A stretch of 64,000 nucleotides of DNA, taken from Klebsiella pneumoniae. Lineage in GTDB: Bacteria; Myxococcota_A; UBA796; SXON01. Each line of letters begins with the position of its first letter. The first letter of the stretch is position 1. Positions 49,587 through 58,535 of this stretch are shown piece after piece. The stretch spans positions 165,048 through 229,047 of the forward strand of contig CAMAWH010000001.1 in the NCBI GenBank assembly GCA_945861635.1, in the 5' to 3' direction. Position numbers and translations under genes: made by a program. Below the pieces are notes generated by a model. The model ran no database searches. It was not told the DNA's origin and saw nothing but the letters and a program-made list of their open reading frames with translations.

Positions 49587-50742
49587 CGACCAGAATCGCC
49601 CCATTTAGGGGTACGCTGCGCTCGGAAGCGCCGCTCGCACATGCACATCCTCCGCCCGGATCCTCGCCGGGGCCATGCCCTGGAATCGCGTTCGCATCGA
49701 CCTCGATGAGGACGCCCTCACCTCCAATGCGGGTGATGACGGCGAGCGCCGGACCCTCCCGCGCATCCTCCGTCCACTCCCCTGCGACGGCCCATCGGGT
49801 GGAAACAGGTCCGGAAAACGTGATTCCGTCCGCGTCCTCATACGGAATATAGAGCGACCCGAACAACTCGGGCATCTCCAGGTCGTCCAACTCGACTGGA
49901 TCATAATATAGTGCATCCTCGCGCAAAACGTCCGCCCCCACGGCACCCGCCATATCCGCGACCAATTCTCCGAACTCGATGCCCGTTTCCGACGCGATTG
50001 CGTCCGGCCATTCTGCTGAACCGGCCGCGGCCCAAATATCGCGCATCCCATCCTCTCCCGTCTCGAATTGGGCGAGATAGGCGTTGAGCAGAAACATCCC
50101 ATATTGATGATAATCGGTGAGCGACGTCACGCTTCGGTGGGGCGCCTCCGCATACCATTGAGAGGAATACGCGTACCAATTCAACGCGGGCCGGGACAAC
50201 TCAACGCCCCATTCGGCCGAGGCTTCCCAATACCATGCCTCCGCCCCTCCGCTCCAATCACGCACGGCAAACTGGAGCGCGTGGTTGAATTCGTGCACCG
50301 CCACGTCCGGGGTAAATCCCGGATTGTTCGCTTCGTACTCCGGATTGACATACATCACTGGATATCCGGCTGGATACTCATCGCTGGTGAATACCGTCGT
50401 AAATCCCGTACCCGAAACGGTGGGATCCAAGATTACCCACAGAAGATATCGATCCGAACTGACCGGCATCGTCCAGCCATGTGCCGAAAAATAGGGCCAT
50501 GACAGCTCAAGTTCTTCGCCTATCGCCACCGCCAGCTCACGATCAATGCTCCCGTCCGACCATTGGATCGAGAAATTGGTCGTGTCGTAATGGTGGGCGA
50601 GATCAGCCCCGTACAGCGACTTTCCGTCAACGCGCGGGTGCGGCTCGCCCCCCGGAGGTACGACCATGCGCACGTCATCGACCGGGACACGCCCGGAGAG
50701 CACGTCGAGGACATGCGCAAGCTGACAATCCATGGCGGGCAT
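49507..50742 (-). CDS. HExxH metalloprotease-like protein with MYXO-CTERM-like tail
   Basis: 411 residues. Zinc site HEFNHALQF (HExxH, ~residue 146) with a possible third ligand in EASAEWGVELS. The C-terminus is GGGCACASGASERSVPLNGAILVVIATGLGGLRRRWR: Cys-x-Cys, one hydrophobic helix, Arg cluster, as in MYXO-CTERM sorting signals. There is no signal peptide at ATG 50742, which is odd for a sorted protein; TATCCT lies 7 bases before it, favouring this start. Probably a cell-surface protease. Confidence 0.75.
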   Translation of the reverse strand: MPAMDCQLAHVLDVLSGRVPVDDVRMVVPPGGEPHPRVDGKSLYGADLAHHYDTTNFSIQWSDGSIDRELAVAIGEELELSWPYFSAHGWTMPVSSDRYLLWVILDPTVSGTGFTTVFTSDEYPAGYPVMYVNPEYEANNPGFTPDVAVHEFNHALQFAVRDWSGGAEAWYWEASAEWGVELSRPALNWYAYSSQWYAEAPHRSVTSLTDYHQYGMFLLNAYLAQFETGEDGMRDIWAAAGSAEWPDAIASETGIEFGELVADMAGAVGADVLREDALYYDPVELDDLEMPELFGSLYIPYEDADGITFSGPVSTRWAVAGEWTEDAREGPALAVITRIGGEGVLIEVDANAIPGHGPGEDPGGGCACASGASERSVPLNGAILVVIATGLGGLRRRWRLPRAPTSAVVGH

Positions 50743-50749
50743 CCGTGGA

Positions 50750-50755
50750 AGGATA
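50750..50755 (-). promoter_or_regulatory. Candidate leaderless -10 (TATCCT) of the metalloprotease gene
   Basis: Minus strand TATCCT, seven bases, then ATG 50742; no ribosome site. Confidence 0.4.
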
Positions 50756-50772
50756 GCCCGACTCCGCGCAAC

Positions 50773-51411
50773 TCAGCGATTCGGTTGGGGCGTCATCCGC
50801 AGGTACGGCTTGATCACGCGGTGGCCCTTGGGGAATCGGGCCGCGATCTCTGCAGGATCCTGAAGCGCCGGCACGATCACCACGTCGTCTCCATCCTTCC
50901 AGTTGGCCGGGGTGGCGACCTTGTGGTTGTCGGTCAGTTGGAGGGAGTCGAGGACACGGATCAGTTCATCGAAATTACGACCGGTGGACGCTGGGTAAGT
51001 CAGGAACGCACGCACCTTGCGGTTGGGGTCGATGAAGAACACCGACCGGACGGTAAACGTGTCCGCAGCGGCCGGTGGGATGAGGTCGTAGAGCAAGGCC
51101 ACCGCACGATTCGCATCCCCGATGATGGGAAAGTTCGGCGCGATTCCCTGGGTTTCCTCGATGTCGGCGCTCCAGCGCACGTGGTCGGCGACGGAATCGA
51201 CGCTGATCGCGATGGCCTTGGCGTTGCGTGCTTGGAGCGCCGGGAGAAGCCGGGCGGCTGCGGCCAATTCGGTGGTGCAGACCGGCGTAAAATCCTTCGG
51301 GTGCGAAAAGAAAATCACCCAGTTGGTGGCGGCCCACGCGTGGAACTGAAGGGTGCCGTGGGTGGTGTCGGCTGAAAAGTCAGGGGCGATACTGCCGATA
51401 TGAAGGCTCAT
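50773..51411 (-). CDS. 1-Cys peroxiredoxin (Prx6 type)
   Basis: 212 residues. Peroxidatic Cys45 in HPKDFTPVCTTELA; a long C-terminal domain (NHKVATPANWKDGDDVVIVPAL; YLRMTPQPNR) characteristic of Prx6 rather than AhpC. It reduces hydroperoxides using an external thiol donor. The gene is divergent from the flavin oxidoreductase that follows, suggesting shared redox regulation. Confidence 0.93.
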   Translation of the reverse strand: MSLHIGSIAPDFSADTTHGTLQFHAWAATNWVIFFSHPKDFTPVCTTELAAAARLLPALQARNAKAIAISVDSVADHVRWSADIEETQGIAPNFPIIGDANRAVALLYDLIPPAAADTFTVRSVFFIDPNRKVRAFLTYPASTGRNFDELIRVLDSLQLTDNHKVATPANWKDGDDVVIVPALQDPAEIAARFPKGHRVIKPYLRMTPQPNR

Positions 51412-51486
51412 GGTGGACTCCGCGCGCGGTTGCTCGAGCCGCCTAACACCGTCGCTCTCGCGGCCGGCGACTTAGAAGGATACGCG

Positions 51487-52695
51487 ATGACCACGCTACA
51501 AAACGCGCTCGTCCTGCCGTGCGGCACGACGCTCGCCAATCGCATCGCGAAATCCGCGATGAGCGAAGACATGGCCGACCCCGGGCAAATCCCTGGTGAA
51601 CGCCTGTGGCGCGTGTACGAGCGGTGGGCGCACAGCGGCGCCGGCCTGCTGATCAGCGGAAACGTCATGGTGGACCGGCGCGCGCTCGGCGAACCGGGAA
51701 ACGTCGTGATCGAGGACGATCGTGCGATGGATGCGTTCCGACGGTGGGCGGCGGCAGGGCAACTCGCGGGGGCGCAATTCTGGGTGCAGCTCAACCACCC
51801 AGGCCGGCAGAGTCCGCGCTTTTTGAGCCCGGAGCCGGTGGCGCCCTCTGCGGTTGGCATGCAAATCCCCGGGAAGATTTTCGCCACGCCCCGCGAATTG
51901 GCCCACGCGGACATCGAGGACATCGTGGGTCGTTTCGGCCGCGCCGCCGCCGTGTGCAAATCCGCAGGTTTCACGGGCGTACAGGTCCACGGCGCGCACG
52001 GTTACCTCGTCAGCCAATTTCTCTCCCCGCACACCAACCGACGCAACGACCCATGGGGAGGCGCGCTCCAAAACCGGATGCGTTTTCTCCTCGAAATTGT
52101 TCGTGCAATCCGTGCGGCGGTTGGTCCGGCATTTCCGGTCGCCGTAAAATTGAACTCGGCGGATTTCCAGCGCGGTGGATTTTCCGAGGACGAATCCATG
52201 GAGGTCGTCTCGGCGCTGGAAGCCGAAGGCATCGACCTCCTGGAGATCAGTGGTGGCACCTACGAAAAACCAGCGGTCACCGGAACGCTGGCCGACGTGC
52301 GTGCCAGCACGGTTGCGCGTGAAGCGTATTTTCTCGGGTACGCGCGCCGCGTTCGATCGCGCACCGGCTTGCCACTGATGCTGACCGGCGGATTCCGAAC
52401 CCGCGCGGGAATGGAAGCCGCCGTGGCGGAGGGCGCCATCGATGTCGTCGGATTGGCGCGGCCCATGGCGCAGGAGCCGGACTTCCCCCGCCGCGTGCTG
52501 GCCGGGACGGTTGACGACAGTCAGGTGCAACCCCGGACGACAGGGAACCGCAAGCTCGACGGCTTGCTGGAGGTCGCTTGGTACAATCACCAGATCCACC
52601 GAATGGGGATAGCGTTGGACCCGGACCCGAAGGTCTGGCCGTGGACCGTTCTGGCGGGTGTGGCGTGGCGTGCGCTGACCGCCCGCGCGCGGTGA
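51487..52695 (+). CDS. NADH:flavin oxidoreductase (old yellow enzyme family)
   Basis: 402 residues from ATG 51487, after GAAGG. TIM-barrel motifs: LANRIAKSAMSEDMADP, QLNHPGRQSPRF, VHGAHGYLVSQFLSPHTNRRNDPWGGALQNR, VGLARPMAQEPDFPRRV. FMN-dependent reduction of activated alkenes or similar. It lacks the C-terminal Fe-S and FAD modules of 2,4-dienoyl-CoA reductase. The next gene starts 3 bases later. Confidence 0.9.
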   Translation: MTTLQNALVLPCGTTLANRIAKSAMSEDMADPGQIPGERLWRVYERWAHSGAGLLISGNVMVDRRALGEPGNVVIEDDRAMDAFRRWAAAGQLAGAQFWVQLNHPGRQSPRFLSPEPVAPSAVGMQIPGKIFATPRELAHADIEDIVGRFGRAAAVCKSAGFTGVQVHGAHGYLVSQFLSPHTNRRNDPWGGALQNRMRFLLEIVRAIRAAVGPAFPVAVKLNSADFQRGGFSEDESMEVVSALEAEGIDLLEISGGTYEKPAVTGTLADVRASTVAREAYFLGYARRVRSRTGLPLMLTGGFRTRAGMEAAVAEGAIDVVGLARPMAQEPDFPRRVLAGTVDDSQVQPRTTGNRKLDGLLEVAWYNHQIHRMGIALDPDPKVWPWTVLAGVAWRALTARAR

Positions 52696-52698
52696 GGC

Positions 52699-53691
52699 AT
52701 GCTGGACGGGCTGCCCCTGCCCCGCGTGCGGCTCCTCGCGGGGCCGACGCCGGTCCACTGCCTCCGGGAAAACCTATGGGTAAAACGGGAAGATTGCGCG
52801 GGCACCGGGCCGTACGGCGGCAACAAAATCCGGAAACTCGAATGGCTCCTCGGGCGAGTGCAGGCTGCAGGCGGCGACATTCTCACGACCGGTCCCGCCG
52901 GAAGTCACCACGTCCTCGCGACCTCGGTCTATGCCCGAAGCGTCGGCATGCGCGTGCGTGTGGTACTCTGGCCGGAGCGCGATAGCCCGCGCGTTCGCGA
53001 GACGCTCCGCGCCATCCACGCCGCAGCCGACGACGTACGCGTCGCCGCCAGCATCGTCGGTGTTCTTCCTGTTTGGAGCCGACAATATGCCGCCATGCGC
53101 ATTTTCGGGGGTTTCCCCCCTGCCACACTACCGGCGGGCGGAAGTGACCCGGACGGGTGCCTCGGCTGGGTCGCCGGTGGCATGGAGATCGCCGCACAGG
53201 TCGATGCAGGCGCGATGCCCGCGCCCGCCAGAGTCTACGTTCCGGTGGGCACGGGCGGCACCGCAGCGGGGCTATGGATTGGCCTCGCGCTGGGTGGCCT
53301 GCGGACGGAATTGGTCGGCGTCGATGTCGGGGGGGCCAGGATTGGCGCGCGCGAGGTGACGTTTGCAGCCGAAGCCATGGTGCGCCTGCTCGCCGCGCGT
53401 GTCGCACGGAGGCTGGCGTCGTGGGGCATCGGCCGGGCAACGCCGGGGCCGCTGCGGATCGTCCGAAGGCCCGGATACGGTGTTGCGACCAGCGAGATTG
53501 ACGAGGCCATGCACGCGGGCACCGCTCTCGGCCTTCCGATGGAGCCGACCTACACCGCAAAAGCGCTGTCGGTCGCGCTTGCGGAGGCAGGGGGGCTGTA
53601 CGTCCACACCGCCAACGGACATCCGATGGGGCCGTTACTCACGAGCGCGCTCACCGACGTTCCGGACAGCCTCAGGTCACTGTTGCTGTAG
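52699..53691 (+). CDS. PLP-dependent D-cysteine desulfhydrase/ACC deaminase-like enzyme
   Basis: 330 residues. PLP-Lys motif YGGNKIRKLEWLLG, preceded by LWVKREDCAGTGP; SHHVLATSVYARSVGM; the Gly-rich phosphate loop VPVGTGGTAAGLWIGL. This is the fold-type II group of DcyD and 1-aminocyclopropane-1-carboxylate deaminase; which reaction is performed cannot be decided. The 3' end overlaps the convergent ABC-2 gene by 20 bases. Confidence 0.85.
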   Translation: MLDGLPLPRVRLLAGPTPVHCLRENLWVKREDCAGTGPYGGNKIRKLEWLLGRVQAAGGDILTTGPAGSHHVLATSVYARSVGMRVRVVLWPERDSPRVRETLRAIHAAADDVRVAASIVGVLPVWSRQYAAMRIFGGFPPATLPAGGSDPDGCLGWVAGGMEIAAQVDAGAMPAPARVYVPVGTGGTAAGLWIGLALGGLRTELVGVDVGGARIGAREVTFAAEAMVRLLAARVARRLASWGIGRATPGPLRIVRRPGYGVATSEIDEAMHAGTALGLPMEPTYTAKALSVALAEAGGLYVHTANGHPMGPLLTSALTDVPDSLRSLLL

Positions 53692-55480
53692 GCACCGATT
53701 CGCGTTGTCCGGCGAAAAATACCCCGGCAATCCCAACAACGCCCAGTGCCGGCGCCCACCAGCCGTACTCGAGGGTAGGGCAAAGCACCGCAAGCGTCAG
53801 GGCCACGGCATTGTTCAGCACGTGTGTCAGCATCGACGCCCCGATCGAGCGGGTCCGCAACGCCAGCGCTCCCAGCAGGATGCCGAGTACGGCCGTCGGG
53901 ATCACGCGAAAAAGTGAAAGGTGAAAGAAGCCAAACGCGAGTGCGGTCAAAAGGACCGAGGCCACCGCGCCGGTGTTCTTGCGGACCAGCCCCAAAAATG
54001 CGCCGCGAAACAGTAATTCCTCGCACAATCCCGGCAACACCGCGTACATCAACAGAATCTGCGCCAGCGGCCGGTCCACATCGATCATTCCGTCAAACAG
54101 CTCGGACGGCGTCGTCAGCAAGAAACCCTGCAACCACTGCGCAGTCAAACCGATTCCGGGGGCGCAAAGCCCTACGGCAGCGGCAAGACCGAGGTCACGG
54201 AGGCGCATTCGCCGCAACCCCAGCGTCTCTCGCATCGGCAGCCCGAAGTACGCCGGCGCCGCCAACGCCAGTGGAGCCAACAGCCCGAGCTGCGTGATGC
54301 CCATGCCCCAGAACGGATCCCAGGTCTGCGCGGCCTGCCCCACAAACCAGAGCAACGCCAAGCCGATCACATACACGATGGCGGCGTCGATCCGGTAATC
54401 GTTTCGCAGGCGACGCTGGGCCGGACCGCGCGCGCCAAGGACAACATCCTCCCTTCCCAACATTGCCGCAGCGGCCCAGAGCGCGCCACCGGCGTAAACC
54501 GTAGATGAAAGTCCACAAATGGCGAGTGGAAGGATGTCGACCCGACCCAAAAGCACCTCACGCAACGCCACGGAGAGGTTGGTGATTGGGAGCGCCGCGA
54601 TGAACGGCGTGAACGACACCGACGGCGCCATCGACGCCCCGGCGGCGAGCGCGGGAAAGGCGAGCAACGGCATCGTCGCCACTTGGCCCGTTTTGAAATC
54701 CGGCACCCACGCGGCGACGAGGAGCAGGACGGCGGCCAAAACGACCGCCAGCGGGAGGAACAGGACGAGGGCGAAGATCACCGTCGGGAACGAGATGTCG
54801 ATGTCGGTCAGCAGGCGCGCGCCGACCCACCCCGAAACCAGCGACAGCGCCGCTGTCGTCCAGGTGAGGAGCAGCACAAGTAGAAATTTTGCGAACAACA
54901 CCTTACGACGATCGACGGCGGTGACGAGGAGCGTTTCCAGCGTGCCCCGCTCGCGCTCGCCGGTGACGAGATCGAGTGCCGTGTACACGCCGCCGAGCAG
55001 CATGGTGAAGACCAGAATGCCGGGCGCCGCGCGCGCCGCACCCTCACGGTGGCGCGCAGCCGGCGTCACCTCATCGACCTCCGTTACCCGAATCTCGGCT
55101 TTTTCATGCGCCGCCGCGCGCACGGCATCCACGATCTTCGCGCGCGCATCGCGCGACGGCGCCTCACGACTGTCGAACCAGATCTCCGTGGGCTCGCCCA
55201 CCACCACCGCGGCGTTCACCCGCCCTTCCCGCACGGCGATCTCGCCGCCCGCCTCCACGCCCAACGGGATGGCCGTGACGCCGGCCGGAAGGTCGATTTC
55301 GCCGGCCACACCAACGACAACCCGCCGCGCCTCGGCCGCATCCTCCTGCCGTGCGGACAGGCTGACGCCGGCAGCGCCGAGGAGGGGGTACAGAAGCACG
55401 GGCACGCCCACCATCAAGGCGAGGGTCATCGGGTCGCGAAGGTGTTGCTTGGCCTCCGTGGCAACGAGCGTCCGAATCAA
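53672..55480 (-). CDS. ABC-2 permease fused to a CPBP intramembrane protease
   Basis: 602 residues. The N-terminal ~350 form a NatB-like ABC-2 permease with a large loop after the first helix and GERERGTLETLLVTAVDRRKVLFAKF. The C-terminal ~230 form a CPBP (Abi/Rce1-like) domain with CEELLFRGAFLG, FGFFHLSLFR and HVLNNAVAL, i.e. the Glu-Glu, His and His-Asn catalytic motifs. It overlaps the ATPase gene. The fusion couples export with possible processing of a prenyl- or bacteriocin-like peptide (inference). Confidence 0.88.
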   Translation of the reverse strand: MIRTLVATEAKQHLRDPMTLALMVGVPVLLYPLLGAAGVSLSARQEDAAEARRVVVGVAGEIDLPAGVTAIPLGVEAGGEIAVREGRVNAAVVVGEPTEIWFDSREAPSRDARAKIVDAVRAAAHEKAEIRVTEVDEVTPAARHREGAARAAPGILVFTMLLGGVYTALDLVTGERERGTLETLLVTAVDRRKVLFAKFLLVLLLTWTTAALSLVSGWVGARLLTDIDISFPTVIFALVLFLPLAVVLAAVLLLVAAWVPDFKTGQVATMPLLAFPALAAGASMAPSVSFTPFIAALPITNLSVALREVLLGRVDILPLAICGLSSTVYAGGALWAAAAMLGREDVVLGARGPAQRRLRNDYRIDAAIVYVIGLALLWFVGQAAQTWDPFWGMGITQLGLLAPLALAAPAYFGLPMRETLGLRRMRLRDLGLAAAVGLCAPGIGLTAQWLQGFLLTTPSELFDGMIDVDRPLAQILLMYAVLPGLCEELLFRGAFLGLVRKNTGAVASVLLTALAFGFFHLSLFRVIPTAVLGILLGALALRTRSIGASMLTHVLNNAVALTLAVLCPTLEYGWWAPALGVVGIAGVFFAGQRESVPTATVT

Positions 55481-56202
55481 CCCCGCACCAGCGCGAGGAA
55501 AACATCGCTCAGCCAGGTAGCGCCTGTGCGCGCGCGCAGCTCCGCCAACGTCCCGGTCGCGACGACCGCGCCGCGATGAATCACGACGAGGCGGTCACAC
55601 AGGCGTTCTGCCTCCCCCATGATGTGCGTGGAATAAAGCACGCATTTTCCCTGCGATTTGGCGGTTTCGAGGAAAGAAAACACTTCTTCGGCCACCAAGA
55701 CGTCCAGGCCACTGGTCGGCTCATCAAAGATCAGGACCGGCGGATCGTGCACAACCGCCCTTGCGATGCTGACTTTTTGTTTCATTCCCGTCGAAAGCCG
55801 ATCACACGGAACGTGCGCGAACCGCGTGATGTCAAACCGCTCGATCAGCACATCGGCGCGCGACGGCGCATCCGCGACGCCCTGCAACCGCGCGATGTAG
55901 ATCAGTACTTCACGAGGCGTCAGCCGGCCATATAGACCGGTGGAGGCCGAAAGATAGCCGATGGATCGACGCACGTTCGTCGCGTCCGCCGCGATGTCGT
56001 AGCCCGCAACGGTCGCGCGGCCGGAATCCGGGGAAATCAGCGTCGCGAGCATACGCATCGTGGTTGTTTTGCCCGCGCCGTTAGCACCGAGCAAGCCCAC
56101 GATCTCCCCATTTGCAGCGTCAAAGGTGACGCCGTCGACGGCCGTGATTCGGCCGGCCTGAGGATCGGCAAACGTCTTGCGCAGAGCGTCTACGTGAATC
56201 AT
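55477..56202 (-). CDS. ABC transporter ATP-binding protein (NatA-like)
   Basis: 241 residues from ATG 56202, overlapping the upstream permease (ATGA). Walker A LLGANGAGKTTTMRM, signature LSTGMKQKVSIARAV, Walker B VLIFDEPTSGLD and H-loop STHIMGEAERL. It energises the two flanking ABC-2 permeases. The order permease, ATPase, permease-CPBP is tightly overlapped, indicating one complex. Confidence 0.93.
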   Translation of the reverse strand: MIHVDALRKTFADPQAGRITAVDGVTFDAANGEIVGLLGANGAGKTTTMRMLATLISPDSGRATVAGYDIAADATNVRRSIGYLSASTGLYGRLTPREVLIYIARLQGVADAPSRADVLIERFDITRFAHVPCDRLSTGMKQKVSIARAVVHDPPVLIFDEPTSGLDVLVAEEVFSFLETAKSQGKCVLYSTHIMGEAERLCDRLVVIHRGAVVATGTLAELRARTGATWLSDVFLALVRG

Positions 56203-57212
56203 CGATAGCCTTCCCGGCCGGCGAGGCGCGCGCCGACCACGACGGCGAGTACGGCGATTCCAAGCAGCTCCGCGGTTACGATGATGGCGGGCCCGCCGAC
56301 CTCGTGGCCAAGCAGCATCTCGCGCATCACCAAAACGGCATTTGCCAGCGGCACCCACTGCATGGCGCCGGTCAACTCCATCCGGGGGAGCATCGCCAGG
56401 GCCGCCAGCGACATGCCGACGGTTGCGACGGCGCTCGTCGTGTTCTGCGCCTGTTTGAAATCGCGCGTTGGCACCGCCGCCAACAGACACAACGCGGCGC
56501 CCGCGAACGACGCCACGGCCGCCATCGGAACGATCGTCAGCAGGCGCGCGGGCGGCAGTGTGAGCGGAACTTTCAACAGGACCAGCGTGTGCGTGATCGT
56601 CAGCGCAAGGGACAGAATGTTGGCGGCCAACGACGCGAGCGTGATCACCACGACGCTGCCAACCTTTCCAGCGAAGAATACCCAACGCGGCGCCGCCGTC
56701 AGCATCGAGGTTTCAAGCGTCCCGCGCTCCCGCTCCGCAATGACGGCTTCCACCGCCGGGTAAAGGCTGCCCAGCAAGCTCATCGTCACGATCAACCCAG
56801 GGAGTACCCCGGCGATGATGGCAAAAAGTTGCTCCTGCTTGGGCGCGATGTCGTGCGACTCAATTTTCGGTGTTTTTTCCAGTGCCGGACCCACCAGCGC
56901 ACGCCCCCGCTCGGACATCGGGGAGGTCGAACGGTACGCCAGCGTCACGTCACGACCCGATTGTGTCAGGGTGACGTCTGCGCCCGCCTCAACGATGGCA
57001 ACGGTATCGGGCAGCCGCGCGCGAAGGTCCGCCGGCGCAGAAACCGTCGGGCGCACGCCTTCCTCCGCGCCGACCAAGTACGCGCTGGCCTGACTGTAGA
57101 ACCACAACAGGAACGGGTAGAAAAACAGCGGGAAAAGCAGGCTGAACAGCACCGTGTTGATGTCGCGGAGCGTCTCCCGCAATTCCTTTCCGAGCACGAC
57201 CCAGAGCAGCAT
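56199..57212 (-). CDS. ABC-2 family transporter permease (NatB-like)
   Basis: 337 residues from ATG 57212. First helix NTVLFSLLFPLFFYPFLLWF, large extracytoplasmic loop, AERERGTLETSMLTAAPRWVFFAGK and five further helices. TAGACT lies 7 bases before this ATG and overlaps the tolC 3' end, so an internal promoter is possible. Works with the ATPase and the ABC-2-CPBP fusion. Cargo unknown. Confidence 0.88.
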   Translation of the reverse strand: MLLWVVLGKELRETLRDINTVLFSLLFPLFFYPFLLWFYSQASAYLVGAEEGVRPTVSAPADLRARLPDTVAIVEAGADVTLTQSGRDVTLAYRSTSPMSERGRALVGPALEKTPKIESHDIAPKQEQLFAIIAGVLPGLIVTMSLLGSLYPAVEAVIAERERGTLETSMLTAAPRWVFFAGKVGSVVVITLASLAANILSLALTITHTLVLLKVPLTLPPARLLTIVPMAAVASFAGAALCLLAAVPTRDFKQAQNTTSAVATVGMSLAALAMLPRMELTGAMQWVPLANAVLVMREMLLGHEVGGPAIIVTAELLGIAVLAVVVGARLAGREGYR

Positions 57213-57219
57213 CGCCCGG

Positions 57220-57225
57220 AGTCTA
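57220..57225 (-). promoter_or_regulatory. Candidate internal leaderless -10 (TAGACT)
   Basis: Minus-strand TAGACT overlaps the tolC stop region and is 7 bases before ATG 57212. Confidence 0.35.
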
Positions 57226-58506
57226 CAGGTCGCCGGTCGCAGCGAGCAGATCAATCGCAGCGAGGTCACGATTCATACGCTCCGAGACTTCGGCGGCGGC
57301 GGCGGCCCGCACGCCGAGGCGCGCGTCTTCGAGCTCCAGAAAAGTGATGACGCCGGCCGTGTAGGCCGCCTCCGCGATGCGCTGGTTCTCAACCGCTAGC
57401 GCGTGCTCCCGCCGCACGAGATCGAACGCTTCCGCGGAACGCGCACGCGCCTCCCAAAGCCTGCGGATCGACTCCGTTGCATCATCCGTTGCTTTTTCCA
57501 CCGCATAGCGCGCCTGCCTCGCGACGCTGGCCGCTCCCCGCTCTTCCGCGAGGCGGAAACCACCGTCCCAAAGCGTCCAATTCGCCGTGAAGACGACCTG
57601 CCACATGTCGGGGGAATCGTTGAAACCCCCGCTGTTCTCGGTGTAGTTGTACGTGAAACGGCTGTCGAGAGAAGGCAACCAACCGAGGTCGGTGGCCAGC
57701 TTCTGCATCCGTGCGGCCTTGGCGCGATGTTGCGCGGCCGCAATCTCCGGGCGCTGGGCGGCGGCACGTTCTGACGCGGCGTCCACGCTGTCGTACGGCA
57801 ACGCCCGCTCTGCCGGGAGTTCGATGGCGGAATCCGCAGAGAGGCCTGTCACTTTCGCAAACGCCGACTCCGCGATGACGACGCCCTCGTGGGCAGCCGC
57901 AACCTGACGTTTCGCCTTGGACTGGGCAATTTCGGCCTGAAGGTGCGCTGTGGGCGGCGCGAGTCCGATCTCCGTTTGCTTCTGTACGAGCGCCGCGTGT
58001 TTCCCTGCGTTCTCCGCGGCCTCACGCGCAACCAACTCCATGTCGCGCGTCACCGCCACGCTGTAGAAAGCGCGGGCGATGCCGGCGCGAATCTGGGTGC
58101 GGGCGGACGCCTCATCCTCCCGACTGGCCTTGACCGCTGCCTGCGCACCCTTGAGTAAAGGAAAGGCGGCGCCGCTGAAAATGGGTTGTATGACCGAAAT
58201 ATTTCCATCAAAATACTGCTTTTTCTGGAAAACAATCGCCTCGGCATCCGGAATGTTCAACGTGTCGCGGAGCTCGTCCGGAATCGTGATGAGCGCGTCC
58301 GGATCCCAGGAAATTTCCTTGTCGTTGATGGTGTAGTGGCCACCAAGCACAAGTTTCGGCTGCACCAACGCCCATGCCTTACCGGTCAACGTCTCTCCCT
58401 GCCGGGTGTTCTCGCGGACCATCGCAAGGTCCACGCTGTTCGACTCGGCGGAGGACCACGCCTCCTCCAGCGTGACAGCGAGCGCAAGGGAAGAAACGAG
58501 CAGCAT
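57223..58506 (-). CDS. TolC-family outer membrane efflux protein
   Basis: 427 residues with a signal peptide (MLLVSSLALAVT). Two repeated OEP halves: LEEAWSSAESNSVDLAMVREN and ...AYTAGVITFLELEDARLGVRAA near the C-terminus, with long coiled helices between. It forms the outer-membrane channel. It is 10 bases upstream of the ABC-2 permease start, so the cassette looks like an export system, though no membrane-fusion (HlyD-like) subunit is encoded here. GGAG precedes its ATG. Confidence 0.88.
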   Translation of the reverse strand: MLLVSSLALAVTLEEAWSSAESNSVDLAMVRENTRQGETLTGKAWALVQPKLVLGGHYTINDKEISWDPDALITIPDELRDTLNIPDAEAIVFQKKQYFDGNISVIQPIFSGAAFPLLKGAQAAVKASREDEASARTQIRAGIARAFYSVAVTRDMELVAREAAENAGKHAALVQKQTEIGLAPPTAHLQAEIAQSKAKRQVAAAHEGVVIAESAFAKVTGLSADSAIELPAERALPYDSVDAASERAAAQRPEIAAAQHRAKAARMQKLATDLGWLPSLDSRFTYNYTENSGGFNDSPDMWQVVFTANWTLWDGGFRLAEERGAASVARQARYAVEKATDDATESIRRLWEARARSAEAFDLVRREHALAVENQRIAEAAYTAGVITFLELEDARLGVRAAAAAEVSERMNRDLAAIDLLAATGDL

Positions 58507-58535
58507 CCGGGGCTCCGGTTAGACGGCTTGGAAGG

